Below, one piece after another: positions 1-8,512 of a stretch of DNA of 64,000 nt. The notes under the pieces were generated by a model. That model saw nothing but the letters and a program-made list of their open reading frames with translations. It was not told the origin of the DNA and did no database searches. Both the position numbers and the translations under genes were made by a program. Source of the stretch: Pseudomonas crudilactis (GTDB taxonomy: Bacteria > Pseudomonadota > Gammaproteobacteria > Pseudomonadales > Pseudomonadaceae); assembly GCF_013433315.1 (NCBI RefSeq), contig NZ_WXVV01000004.1, forward strand, positions 1 through 64,000, given 5' to 3'. Each line of letters starts with the position of its first letter. The stretch's first letter is position 1.

Positions 1-60
1 GCCGCATCCCGTTTGAAATCTGTCGAAAAATATCGTCTGGTCAAATCACACCTCGTCGTT

Positions 61-78
61 GGGCGTAGATTAACGCCC
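61..78. other. Small hairpin upstream of the repeat array
   Basis: GGGCGT and ACGCCC form a six-bp stem with a six-nt loop, followed by a short TTTA. It could be a weak terminator of a gene lying to the left of the window. I see no coding sequence in bases 1-395. Confidence 0.3.
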
Positions 79-112
79 TTTAGGGGTGTCCAGAATCATT
101 AAGCCAGATCAA

Positions 113-386
113 CCGAGGTGTCTGGCGTTATACATCGACCTGAATGACCGAGTCGATTATGGATTCGGTAAAGATCGATCACGTCGGCGCAGTTCTCCAA
201 TATCCCCCAATCAATCCCCTCTCCTTGAGGGAGAGGGGGCCGACCGAGGTGTCTGGCGTTATACATCGACCTGAATAACCGAGTCGATTATGGATTCGGT
301 AAAGATCGATCACGTCGGCGGAGTTCTCCAATATCCCCCAATCAGTCCCCTCTCCCTCCGGGAGAGGGTTAGGGTGAGGGGCTTTT
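113..386. repeat. MITE-like intergenic repeat with internal tandem duplication (copy 0)
   Basis: A unit of about 131 bp starts at 113 and again at 244. The two copies are nearly identical over the first 110 bp. The second copy ends in a GGGAGAGGG-type hairpin followed by TTAGGGTGAGGGG (up to 386). The same core (CCATAATCGACTCGGT, TCAGGTCGATGTA and CACCTCGGTCGGCC when read on the minus strand) recurs in opposite orientation at 10859-11067 and 11472-11778. The element therefore belongs to a dispersed family with terminal inverted sequences of the type CCCTCACCCYAACCCTCTCCC. Bases 1-395 hold no gene, only this repeat. Confidence 0.75.
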
Positions 387-395
387 GATCTTGCC

Positions 396-2825
396 TTAAA
401 ACTCCAAAGTGCTGGACAACGAAACCTGCCGCGCATCCCCCATCGACACAAAGAACCGGCTCGCCGCCGAGGTGTAGTACGTGCGATCAAACAGGTTCTT
501 CACATTGAGCTGAAACTTGACCTTCTGCCCCTCGACTTTGGTGTCGTAAGTGGCAAACGCATCGGCGACGGTGTAGCTCGGCAGATCAAAATCATTCACC
601 GCATTACCGGCACGTTCACCGACATAACGCGCCCCCGCGCCGACGCGCAATTGATCGCCGCCGATCACGCTGCCGAAGTCATACACCGCCGACAACGAGC
701 CGGAATTCTTCGCCACGTTTTGCAGGCGCTTGCCTTTATAGTCCGGGTCTTCGGTCACTTCGGCATCGGTGTAGGCGTAGCTGCCGATCATGCTCCAGTG
801 GTCGCTCAACTGACCGGTCAGGTCCATTTCCAGACCGCGCGAACGCACCTCACCGGCCGCACTGTAAATGGTCGTCGGGCCTTCGGAATTGGCCACCAGC
901 ACGTTACGTTTCTTGATGTCGAACAACGCGATGTTGCCGGTGACGCGCCCCGGCATGTCCAGCCGCGCACCCAGCTCCCACGACTTGGCTTCTTCCGGCG
1001 CGATGCTGCCGTCGAGCACAGTGCTGCTGCCACTCAGCGGGGCGATGGTCGAGTTGGGTTTGAACGATTCGGTGTAGCTGCCGTAGAACGACAAGGCGTC
1101 GGTGTAGCGATACACCAGACCGGCGCGCGGGACGAACTTCTGGCCGTTGCTGTCGGTGTTGGCTTTGAACGGCACGCCTTTGCCGGCGTACTGGTCGTAC
1201 TCCTGGAAGCGCCCGCCAGCAACCAGAATCCACTGATCGTTAAGGTGAATCGAGTCCTGCATGAACACCGAGTCACTGCGTAGCTCATCGGTCTGCGCGC
1301 TGTCGGGAGCGCTGACGGTCGTGCCGGCGACTTCGCGACCGTACACCGGATTGAGGTAGCTGAAGGTGGTCAGGCTTTTCTGCCGGATCAGGTCCTCACG
1401 GTAGATCTTGCGGTACTCGTCATCGACGCCGAACACCAGATCATGCTGCATGCCCAGCACGTTGACCTTGCCTTCGAGACTGGCGGTGGTGAAACGGTCG
1501 GTGCTGATCGCGTTCTGGGTGCCGTCCATGCTGCGGGTCAGTGTGCCCTTGTTGGTGTCGATGGCGGTCACGCGGACCTGGCTGGCGTCGTAGGTTTCGC
1601 GGTTCCAGCTGTAGCCGAAGTGGGCTTTCCAGTCGTCGTTGAGGTCGTGGTCGGCTTCGAAGTGATACAGATCCGAGCGGCCTTCCATGTTGTTGAACGG
1701 CTCATCGAGACGCTCTTTGCGCGAGATGTCCAGCGGATGATTGGTGCGCGGATCGATCAGCGTGCCACGGTCGAACGGCGTGAGAAATTCGCGATGCTCG
1801 TAGGCGAACAACAGCTTGGTGCTTTCGCCGAACCAGGCTAGGGACGGCGCAATCAGGGTTTCACGGTGGGTGCCGAAATTGCGCCAGTAATCTTCGTCTT
1901 CGTGATCGAGCACCATGCGGTAGGCCAGCCCGGAATCGCCCAGCGGGCCGGTGCTGTCGAAGGTGCCGCCGCTGCCGTTCTTGCCGTCGCCGTAGGTCGA
2001 ACCGCGCAAGGTCAGGGCGTTGTATTGCGTCAGCTCAGGTTTCTTGCTGACCATGTTGACCACGCCGCCCGGGTCTTGAATGCCGTAGAGCAGCGAGGCC
2101 GGACCTTTGAGTACTTCAACCCGATCAACCGTGGCGTTCATGCCGCGGCCCTGCACGATCGGCATGCCGTCGCGCATGATTGAGCCGTTGCGGTTGTCGC
2201 CGAAGCCACGGGTCATCACCGAATCCTGGGTGCTGCCCAAGGTGTTGCCTTGGGTGATGCCACTGACATTGGCCAGTGCATCATCGAGATTGCGTGGCGC
2301 CTGATCGCGGATGACTTGGGCCGGGATGACGTTGACGGTCTGCGGGATTTCCTGAAGCGAGGCCGAAGAGCGCATCACCGAACTGGTTTCCGGTGGCTGA
2401 TAACTCATCGATTCATCGCGCATCGAGGTGATGGTGGTGGCGCCGAGGTTCAGCGCGCCTTCAGTCGGTTTGGGCTCCAGCGCCAGCGTGTGGCTATCGG
2501 TGCGGCGGAAGTTGAGGCCAGAGCCACTGAGCAAGCGTTGCAGTGCCTGTTCGGCACTCATCTGGCCATTGACTGCCGGCGCGGTGAGGCCGTACGGCGC
2601 TTCGTCGGTGTACACCACACTCTGCCCGGTGACGCGGCTGAAGTCGCTCAAGGCTTGCGGCAGCGGTTTGGCGGCCAGGGAAAAATTGAACTGCTTTTGC
2701 GCCTGGCTGCTGACGGCTTCAGCGGCCAGAGACACGCTTATCGGCAGCAATGCCAATGCCGAAAAACTCAATGCCGACACGCTTAACCACTGTTTGACCG
2801 AACCCGACTTTGCCCTGGACTTCAT
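396..2825 (-). CDS. TonB-dependent siderophore receptor (FpvA/FhuE type, with STN signalling domain)
   Basis: Outer-membrane receptor of 809 aa. A signal peptide (residues 1 to about 35, ending SLAA) is followed by an STN/secretin-TonB short N-terminal domain (about 46-105, FNFSLAAKPLPQALSDF). That domain is the hallmark of receptors that signal to a FecR partner. A TonB-box region (about 118-128), the plug domain (RVEVLKGPASLLYG, GGVVNMVSKK) and a 22-strand-type barrel ending in a C-terminal Phe follow. It is the last gene after fecI (4033-4599) and fecR (3047-4036), so it is the probable cognate receptor, separated from fecR by a REP pair. The siderophore cannot be read from the sequence. 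Receptors of this class take ferric pyoverdines or hydroxamates, and STN receptors are usually induced by their own ligand. Confidence 0.9.
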   Translation of the reverse strand: MKSRAKSGSVKQWLSVSALSFSALALLPISVSLAAEAVSSQAQKQFNFSLAAKPLPQALSDFSRVTGQSVVYTDEAPYGLTAPAVNGQMSAEQALQRLLSGSGLNFRRTDSHTLALEPKPTEGALNLGATTITSMRDESMSYQPPETSSVMRSSASLQEIPQTVNVIPAQVIRDQAPRNLDDALANVSGITQGNTLGSTQDSVMTRGFGDNRNGSIMRDGMPIVQGRGMNATVDRVEVLKGPASLLYGIQDPGGVVNMVSKKPELTQYNALTLRGSTYGDGKNGSGGTFDSTGPLGDSGLAYRMVLDHEDEDYWRNFGTHRETLIAPSLAWFGESTKLLFAYEHREFLTPFDRGTLIDPRTNHPLDISRKERLDEPFNNMEGRSDLYHFEADHDLNDDWKAHFGYSWNRETYDASQVRVTAIDTNKGTLTRSMDGTQNAISTDRFTTASLEGKVNVLGMQHDLVFGVDDEYRKIYREDLIRQKSLTTFSYLNPVYGREVAGTTVSAPDSAQTDELRSDSVFMQDSIHLNDQWILVAGGRFQEYDQYAGKGVPFKANTDSNGQKFVPRAGLVYRYTDALSFYGSYTESFKPNSTIAPLSGSSTVLDGSIAPEEAKSWELGARLDMPGRVTGNIALFDIKKRNVLVANSEGPTTIYSAAGEVRSRGLEMDLTGQLSDHWSMIGSYAYTDAEVTEDPDYKGKRLQNVAKNSGSLSAVYDFGSVIGGDQLRVGAGARYVGERAGNAVNDFDLPSYTVADAFATYDTKVEGQKVKFQLNVKNLFDRTYYTSAASRFFVSMGDARQVSLSSTLEF

Positions 2826-2958
2826 GACTCAATGACCTGTGTAGAACCGCAACGGATGCGAATGACTCGCAGTTTCAGTCACTACACGGATGGGGCTCGG
2901 GTTTACCTCACCACAAATCTGAAAATATTTTTGCAGACGTGTTGTCGGGTCTGATGCC

Positions 2959-3033
2959 TTCGCGAGCAAGCTCGCTCCCACAGGGGGTTTGTGTCGATCA
3001 CAGATCCAATGTGGGAGCGAGCTTGCTCGCGAA
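2959..3033. repeat. REP pair (inverted)
   Basis: Two 24-bp copies of the TGTGGGAGCGAGCTTGCTCG family in opposite orientation, at 2959-2982 and 3010-3033, between the receptor gene and fecR. They can fold into a long stem and probably attenuate or stabilise the 3' end of the fecR message. Confidence 0.9.
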
Positions 3034-3046
3034 GAGGCCATCAGCC

Positions 3047-4036
3047 CTAACGCAAGATAATCAGATGCCCCAACACCTGATGCTGCTCAAACCCCAACAC
3101 CCCTTGCAGGGAACTGAGCACCGCTTGCGGATCCTTGCTCGGAAAACTGCCACTGACCTTGCGCGCCGCCAGCTCATCGTTGAGCAATACGATCCGCCCC
3201 GGGTAATAACGGCGCAGATCCTCCACCACATCGGCCAGCGTCGACTTGTAATAAGTCAGCCAGCCCTGACGCCAGGCCAATTGCGCTTCGCTGTCCACGG
3301 CATGCAGTTTTTCCGCCGCACCGTCACCGTAAGCAACCTGCTGGCCGGCTGTGAGAATCTGCTGTTCGCCACCACGCTCCGCCGTCACCCCGACGCGCCC
3401 GGACAACACCGTCACCTGCGCGCCATGCGGTTGCAGTCGCACTTCGAATTGCGTCCCGAGCACGCGCGCTTCGCCCTGCTCCGCCGCAACCACAAACGGC
3501 TCGCCGGTGTGCGTAACCGTGAAAAACCCGGCACCACGACGCAGCTGAACATGCCGCTCGCCACGGCTGAAATCCACGGCAATCGCACTGTCAGCATCCA
3601 GCGTGACTTGCGACTGATCGGCCAGGGTCACGGTGCGGATCTCGCCGGGCGCCGAGACATAATCGGCACCCAGATCATCGATCCAGCGTTGCGGCTGCCA
3701 CCCGCTGCCGAGGCTGACCATCAGCAACAGACACGCGGCCATCGCCAGCGCCCCCGACCAACGCAAAAGCTGCGGACGGCGCGGGCGATCCATCGCATCG
3801 AGAAAGCCCTGCAACGCCAAAGCCTCTTCATCGGCCAGCGTGCGCGCCGGGCTTTCGCTCAGTTCCCAGACCACCTGCGCCTGCGCATAGGCCTCGGCAT
3901 GCGCCGGATCCGCCCGCAGCCATTGGCTGAAGGTCAATTGATCGCCCGCACTCGGCCGATCATGCAACAGGCTCAGCCACGCAAACGCGGCCTGCTCTTG
4001 CGCGGGCGTCGGGATGATCGAATCGGATCGGTTCAC
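3047..4036 (-). CDS. FecR-family anti-sigma / signal-relay protein
   Basis: Inner-membrane protein of 329 aa that holds a FecI-type sigma factor and relays the receptor signal. The N-terminal cytoplasmic DUF4880-like region (residues 10-60, with ADPAHAEAYAQAQVVWE) is followed by one membrane segment at about 92-112 (LLRWSGALAMAACLLLMVSL), a FecR periplasmic domain (IRTVTLADQSQVTLDADSAI) and a C-terminal STN-like domain. Its start overlaps the 3' end of the sigma gene by four bases (ATGA), so the two are translationally coupled. The partner receptor is the gene at 396-2825. This pair is paralogous to the FecI/FecR pair at 7006-8423. Confidence 0.9.
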   Translation of the reverse strand: MNRSDSIIPTPAQEQAAFAWLSLLHDRPSAGDQLTFSQWLRADPAHAEAYAQAQVVWELSESPARTLADEEALALQGFLDAMDRPRRPQLLRWSGALAMAACLLLMVSLGSGWQPQRWIDDLGADYVSAPGEIRTVTLADQSQVTLDADSAIAVDFSRGERHVQLRRGAGFFTVTHTGEPFVVAAEQGEARVLGTQFEVRLQPHGAQVTVLSGRVGVTAERGGEQQILTAGQQVAYGDGAAEKLHAVDSEAQLAWRQGWLTYYKSTLADVVEDLRRYYPGRIVLLNDELAARKVSGSFPSKDPQAVLSSLQGVLGFEQHQVLGHLIILR

Positions 4037-4599
4037 GGTGCTTTCCCTGGCAGGCGTGGCGCGGGTTCGCGCAGGCTGGCCTTGCAGGCCTCGAGGGCGC
4101 GCATCATATGTTTTTCCACGGCACTTTGGGACAAGCCCATGGCTTTGGCGATTTCCGCGTACTTGCGGCCGTGAATGCGATTGAGCAAAAAGATCTGCCG
4201 GGTACGCTCGGGCAAGGCGCGCAACGCCGCTTCGACATGGCGCAGATCATTGCCCGCTTCCAGCGCCGCTTGCGGTTCGCTGCCGTGGCTGTCCGGCGCG
4301 TCCGGTTGCCAGCCTTCGTTGACCCGCGTGCGCGTGCCTTCGCTGCGCAAATGGTCGATGGCAATGTTGCCGGCGCAGCGCAAAAGATAGGTGCTGAGTT
4401 CTTCGACCTGCACCAACGGCCGGCGCCAGAAACGCAGAAACAGATCCTGCACCAGGTCCGCCGCCGTCGCCCGACAACCGACGCGCCGGTTCACCAGCGC
4501 CTCCATTTGCGAACGCTGAGACAGGAAAACCTGGAGAAAATGCGCACGCGCCCCGCGCGGCTCGTCGTCGCGCGATTCCGGCGGCAGACCGATCAGCAC
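4033..4599 (-). CDS. FecI-like ECF sigma factor
   Basis: Iron-starvation ECF sigma factor of 188 aa. Sigma-70 region 2 is at about 25-95 (DLVQDLFLRFWRRPL, AIDHLRSEG) and region 4 at about 120-175 (ALPERTRQIFLLNRIHGRKYAEIAKAMGLSQSAVEKHMMRAL). The assigned start is GTG at 4599, one base after the stop of the DUF3325 gene. No clear Shine-Dalgarno is visible, so an internal start is possible. It lies in a tight minus-strand run 6815 to 396: DUF3649, PepSY protein, DUF3325, sigma, anti-sigma, receptor. That layout is typical of Pseudomonas siderophore-uptake loci. Confidence 0.88.
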   Translation of the reverse strand: MLIGLPPESRDDEPRGARAHFLQVFLSQRSQMEALVNRRVGCRATAADLVQDLFLRFWRRPLVQVEELSTYLLRCAGNIAIDHLRSEGTRTRVNEGWQPDAPDSHGSEPQAALEAGNDLRHVEAALRALPERTRQIFLLNRIHGRKYAEIAKAMGLSQSAVEKHMMRALEACKASLREPAPRLPGKAP

Positions 4600-4600
4600 G

Positions 4601-4927
4601 TCAGCACTGCGCCCATGCGGCCACCGGGCTGGCCAGCAGACTGATCCCGGCCAGCGCCAACGCCAGACGCGGGCGATACGGCAGCAGCAATACCAACGCC
4701 AGGGCGCTGAGCATCAGCACGGCGAACCAGTCGACCAGACCGAAGCTCCAGCCGTTGGAGGTCACCGCCGCCCACAGCGACAAACCCAGCAGCAACCAGC
4801 CCCCCAGCATCAAGCCCTGACGGCGTCGAGGCGAAGGTTTATGGCCGAGCAATTCATCGTGGTGGCGAGGCATCGACAGACACAACGCGGTGAATCCGGC
4901 GTAGGTGAGCAGCAAAGGCAAAAGCAT
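4601..4927 (-). CDS. DUF3325-type small membrane protein
   Basis: A 108-aa hydrophobic protein with about three membrane segments, of the DUF3325 type found beside PepSY-TM proteins in siderophore loci. The start overlaps the stop of the PepSY gene by one base (TGATG), indicating translational coupling. Its function is not known. Position suggests a role in reduction or handling of iron-siderophore at the inner membrane together with the PepSY protein. Confidence 0.75.
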   Translation of the reverse strand: MLLPLLLTYAGFTALCLSMPRHHDELLGHKPSPRRRQGLMLGGWLLLGLSLWAAVTSNGWSFGLVDWFAVLMLSALALVLLLPYRPRLALALAGISLLASPVAAWAQC

Positions 4928-6513
4928 CAGTTCGCCCCTTGCTCAAGGGTAATCGGCCGGGCCTTTTCGCGAGGAGGTCTTTTAGTGCTGACGGTGCTGC
5001 CGGCACGCTGCATTTTCCACGCGGCCCACGCCAGAAACACACCGGTTGCAAGGCACGTCAGATCAAAACCGGCCAACGCCCAATCACCCTGCATCAGACT
5101 GACGGCGAGATTCCAAGGGGTGGTCAGTGCATTGATCAGCGGCATCGCAACAAACAATGCGGCGCTCAGGGTGAGTTGCTCAACCCAGGCCTTTCGTCCC
5201 GGACGCAGTAGCGCGTGCAGCACACTCAGAGCCCAAGCGATAAAGAACGCATTCACTTCCCAATCTGCGCGTTCGGCAAGGCTCACCGGCAACAGACGAT
5301 TGGCCAGGAAGAACACCGCCACCGCAGACACCAGCCCGGCCATGCTGGCGATGTTCAGCACTTCCACCAGCCGCAGTTCGAACGGCATCACGCCGCTCTT
5401 GGCGTGTTTGAGCTGACGCTTGCCCAGCCAGATCACCAGCCCGGTGCCGATCATCGCGGTGCCGGCCAGCCCACAGATGAAATACAGCCAGCGCAACACC
5501 GACCCGGCAAAGTGGCCCATGTGCAAACCATAGAACGCGCCCCCCACCGCCATCGCCAGCGGTTGCTCCGGTGTGCTGCCGAGCATCTGCCCGGTCACAC
5601 CGTTGAAGGTCACGGCGCGGCCGAAATCATGCACCACACGGTCACCAGCACGGGACAGCACCACCGTCGCATTGGCATCGCCCGGATTGCTCACCGACAG
5701 GCGCGCCGTGTGGCCGCCCGCCCATTGCTCACTGGCCTTGCTCAACAGCGGCGCCATGGCCGCCAGCGGTGCCGCAATGTCGGCGCGCTCCGGTGTTTTC
5801 GATGCCGGGAAAACTTCGTCATAGAACTTGCGCACGTCATTGCCGTACGACGCGACGATGCTCGCCGGCATGACCATCGACATGAAAATCACCAGGCTGC
5901 TGTAGGTGATCATCAAATGAAACGGCAGCACCAGCACACCCACTGCGTTATGCCCGTCGAGCCAGGAACGCTGGCCCTTGCGCGGGCGAAAGGTGAAGAA
6001 GTCCTTGAAGATTTTCTTGTGGGTGATGATCCCGGTGATCAGGGCGACAAACATCACCATCGCGGCAATGGTCGATAGCCAACGACCCCACGGATAAGGC
6101 ATTTGCAGTTGAAAGTGGAAACGGTAGAAGAACTCGCCGCCCATGCTGTCGCGGCCCTGAACTTCGGTGCCGGTTTGCGCATCCAGGGTTTTCGCTTCGA
6201 AACGTCCGCGCTCACCCGGTTTTGCCGGTGCCGGCTGCCAACGCACGGTCAGGGCGGGATCCCGGGCATCGGGCAAATCGATCAGCCAGCGTGACGCGCC
6301 GGCCGCGTGTTGCTGCAGATAATCCTGGGCCAGCGTCAGGCTCGTCTCGGCACTCACCGATCGCGCGGGGATTTCCGGCTGCATCCAGTGGCTGATTTCA
6401 TCCTTGAAATACGCCAGCGTCCCGGTCAGAAAAATCGCGAACAACAGCCAGCCGAACAGCAGTCCGGCCCACGTGTGCAGCCAGGCCATCGCCTGACGAA
6501 AACCCTCTTTCAT
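4927..6513 (-). CDS. PepSY-associated TM protein (PiuB-like iron-regulated membrane protein)
   Basis: Integral membrane protein of 528 aa. An N-terminal membrane helix (AWLHTWAGLLFGWLLFAIFLTGTLAYF, residues 10-36) is followed by a periplasmic PepSY-like region and several further helices, including a paired His pattern (HNAVGVLVLPFHLMITYSSL). The family is implicated in ferric-siderophore reduction at the inner membrane. I placed the start at 6513 (ATG overlapping the DUF3649 stop as ATGA) rather than at an upstream in-frame ATG (6696) that would run through DUF3649. It is the central gene of the DUF3649-PepSY-DUF3325 cassette leading into fecI-fecR-receptor. Confidence 0.85.
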   Translation of the reverse strand: MKEGFRQAMAWLHTWAGLLFGWLLFAIFLTGTLAYFKDEISHWMQPEIPARSVSAETSLTLAQDYLQQHAAGASRWLIDLPDARDPALTVRWQPAPAKPGERGRFEAKTLDAQTGTEVQGRDSMGGEFFYRFHFQLQMPYPWGRWLSTIAAMVMFVALITGIITHKKIFKDFFTFRPRKGQRSWLDGHNAVGVLVLPFHLMITYSSLVIFMSMVMPASIVASYGNDVRKFYDEVFPASKTPERADIAAPLAAMAPLLSKASEQWAGGHTARLSVSNPGDANATVVLSRAGDRVVHDFGRAVTFNGVTGQMLGSTPEQPLAMAVGGAFYGLHMGHFAGSVLRWLYFICGLAGTAMIGTGLVIWLGKRQLKHAKSGVMPFELRLVEVLNIASMAGLVSAVAVFFLANRLLPVSLAERADWEVNAFFIAWALSVLHALLRPGRKAWVEQLTLSAALFVAMPLINALTTPWNLAVSLMQGDWALAGFDLTCLATGVFLAWAAWKMQRAGSTVSTKRPPREKARPITLEQGAN

Positions 6514-6815
6514 GCCAGGCCCAATCCACGTGCTGCGCCAGAGATGGTCGCCAGAATAACGCTTGGCACCAGCAAACCGACCCAGGCCGACCACGCCGTA
6601 CGACAGGCGAAGCACCAGAGCACGGCCACCAGATAGACCAGAAAGGAAATGGTCATGCCGGTCACCACTGCTTCGGCGCGGCTCAACGGCAGCCACAGCG
6701 TCAGGGTGACACTGGCCAGCGCCGCGACCAGATAGCCGCCAAACACCGCGGCCAGTACCCGTGAGGTAACGGCCAGACGATAGGACATGGGGAGTGTGGC
6801 GAGTTTGCCTTTCAT
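6510..6815 (-). CDS. DUF3649 domain membrane protein
   Basis: A 101-aa protein with three membrane segments (VLAAVFGGYLVAALASVTLTL, AVVTGMTISFLVYLVAVLWCF and a C-terminal one). The start at 6815 (MKGKLATLP) fits the family better than the longer in-frame ATG at 6905, which would overlap the promoter and Fur-like box. It is the first gene of the minus-strand iron operon, and its end overlaps the next start by four bases. Function unknown; it consistently accompanies PepSY and DUF3325 proteins. Confidence 0.75.
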   Translation of the reverse strand: MKGKLATLPMSYRLAVTSRVLAAVFGGYLVAALASVTLTLWLPLSRAEAVVTGMTISFLVYLVAVLWCFACRTAWSAWVGLLVPSVILATISGAARGLGLA

Positions 6816-6872
6816 GTTTCGACCCTGAAACGAAAACCGTCCGGCCGACAAGCCGAACCCAAGGCGAGCAAT

Positions 6873-6891
6873 ATTAATGATAAATATTCTC
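6873..6891. promoter_or_regulatory. Fur-box-like site between two divergent iron operons
   Basis: The 19-mer around TAATGATAAATATTCTC matches 14 of 19 positions of the GATAATGATAATCATTATC Fur consensus. It lies 58 bp upstream of the DUF3649 start and 115 bp upstream of the fecI start, so it could silence both divergent operons under iron sufficiency. Confidence 0.6.
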
Positions 6892-7005
6892 ATACGCAAA
6901 AGCATCTGATTGCCGGACAGTGTAGCTCCACCCTACAATGCGAACAGTTCTTGTTCTCTAACGCATACTCTCTACCGCGTCCTGAAAACGCCTGGAGTAA
7001 TCCCG

Positions 7006-7494
7006 TTGTCCGCCGCCCATTCCGTCGAATCGCTCTATCAAGCCCATCACAGCTGGCTCACCGGTTGGCTGCGGCGCAAACTCGGCTGCCCGGACAGCGC
7101 GGCGGACCTGGCCCAGGACACCTTCATCAAGGTGCTGAGCGCCCGCGAGCCGCCGCTGATCATCGAGCCGCGCGCCTTTCTGACGACCCTGGCCAAACGG
7201 GTTCTGTTCAATCATTACCGACGTCAGGATCTGGAACGCGCTTACCTCGATACCTTGGCGCAGATGCCAGAAATGCTCGCGCCGTCGGAAGAGGACAAAG
7301 CGATCATCCTGCAAACCCTGATGGAGCTGGATCAGTTGCTAGACGGTTTGCCGCGTCAGGTCAAACGCGCCTTTTTGCTGGCGCAGGTCGATGGGCTGAC
7401 TTATCCACAGATCGCCGCTGAGCTCGACATCTCTGTGGCCACGGTCAAACGTCACTTGAACAAAGCGGCGATGCGCTGCTACTTCGCCCTATGA
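7006..7494 (+). CDS. fecI: FecI-family ECF sigma factor (ferric citrate system)
   Basis: ECF sigma factor of 162 aa with region 2 (SAADLAQDTFIKVLSAR, AFLTTLAKRVLFNHYRRQDLE) and region 4 (LDGLPRQVKRAFLLAQVDGLTYPQIAAELDISVATVKRHL). I chose the TTG at 7006 because a GGAG at 6994-6997 precedes it at good spacing and homology begins there (SAAHSVESLYQAHH). The in-frame ATG at 6910 would add 32 unrelated residues. The stop overlaps the fecR start (ATGA). The order fecI-fecR-fecA and the very strong FecA match identify the system. Confidence 0.9.
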   Translation: MSAAHSVESLYQAHHSWLTGWLRRKLGCPDSAADLAQDTFIKVLSAREPPLIIEPRAFLTTLAKRVLFNHYRRQDLERAYLDTLAQMPEMLAPSEEDKAIILQTLMELDQLLDGLPRQVKRAFLLAQVDGLTYPQIAAELDISVATVKRHLNKAAMRCYFAL

Positions 7495-8423
7495 ACCGCG
7501 CCCCGGATTTTTCCTCGCAGGTTGCCGAGCAGGCGGTGCACTGGTTGCTGGAAATGCAACAAGGCACGCTCAATCCGCGTCAGCAACAGGCCTGGCAACA
7601 ATGGCTGGACGCGCACAGCGAACACCGCCGCGCGTGGGAGCATATTCAGCGGGTCAACCAGCGCTTGCGCGGTGTGTCTTCGCCGCTGGCACACGCGGCG
7701 TTGAACGGGCCGAAGTCCGCCAGCCGTCGTCAGGCGCTGAAGCTGTTGCTGATTCTTGGCGCCGGTTCGGCGGTGACCTGGGGCATGCGCGAACACACAC
7801 CGCTGCCGTCGCTCTTCGCCGATTACCGCAGCCCGATCGGGCAACGGCGCAAGGTGGCACTCGGTGCCGGCGATCAGTTGCAACTCAACACGGCCAGTGC
7901 TGCGGATGTCGACACCTCGGCGCGACTGATCCGCTTGCTCGAAGGCGAAATCCTCCTGACCGCCGCGCAATCGTTCGAAGTGCGCACGGCCCAAGGCACT
8001 CTGAAAACTCACGGCGCACGCCTCAATGTGCGGCAATTTGCCGATCACACCCAGGTTGCGCTGTTTGAAGGCCAGGTCGAGCTGAGCAGCAACGGAAGCG
8101 CGCCGATGCTGCTGCCGCTCGCGCGTCAGTTGAGTTTTACCTCTGCTTCAGTCGCCGAAGCCAAGCCTTTGGACGCCAACAGCGGCGCCTGGGCCGACGG
8201 CATGCTGGTGGCCGCGCATATGCGTCTGGGCGACTTCCTCGATGAACTGGCTCGCTACCGTCGCGGCCAGCTCAATTGCGACAGGAACGTCGCCGACCTG
8301 CTGATCTCCGGGACTTATCCACTGGACGACAGCGAGCGGATTCTCGATCTGCTGGAAATCAGTTTGCCGGTGAAAGTGAAGCGCTTTACCCGCTACTGGG
8401 TCACCGTCGAAGCGCGGGTTTAA
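7491..8423 (+). CDS. fecR: FecR anti-sigma / signal-relay protein
   Basis: A 310-aa inner-membrane regulator partnering FecI and FecA. The N-terminal cytoplasmic part has the WLL...QWLDAHSEHRRAWEHIQR pattern. One membrane segment lies at about 82-98 (ALKLLLILGAGSAVTWGM), directly preceded by SRRQALK, a twin-arginine-like sequence. The FecR domain follows (GQRRKVALGAGDQLQLNTASAADVD), with a C-terminal STN-like region. It overlaps fecI by four bases and lies 89 bp upstream of fecA. Signal flow is inferred as ferric citrate, FecA STN, FecR C-terminus, FecI. Confidence 0.9.
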   Translation: MNRAPDFSSQVAEQAVHWLLEMQQGTLNPRQQQAWQQWLDAHSEHRRAWEHIQRVNQRLRGVSSPLAHAALNGPKSASRRQALKLLLILGAGSAVTWGMREHTPLPSLFADYRSPIGQRRKVALGAGDQLQLNTASAADVDTSARLIRLLEGEILLTAAQSFEVRTAQGTLKTHGARLNVRQFADHTQVALFEGQVELSSNGSAPMLLPLARQLSFTSASVAEAKPLDANSGAWADGMLVAAHMRLGDFLDELARYRRGQLNCDRNVADLLISGTYPLDDSERILDLLEISLPVKVKRFTRYWVTVEARV

Positions 8424-8512
8424 AAAACTCAAAAATAAATGAGCCGTTTTTCAGATCTGGCGTGACAGAGAAGGAAAGCCCCCTTGATTCAACCTTCTCA
8501 GGATCATCCACC

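Noticed and set aside
113..386. Tandem 131-bp repeats considered as a CRISPR array
   Set aside because: Only two long units without short spacer structure, no cas genes, and the same core occurs as a dispersed intergenic repeat.
2939..4174. A 411-codon plus-strand frame opposite fecR
   Set aside because: It begins inside a REP pair and is antisense to fecR and fecI. No domain.
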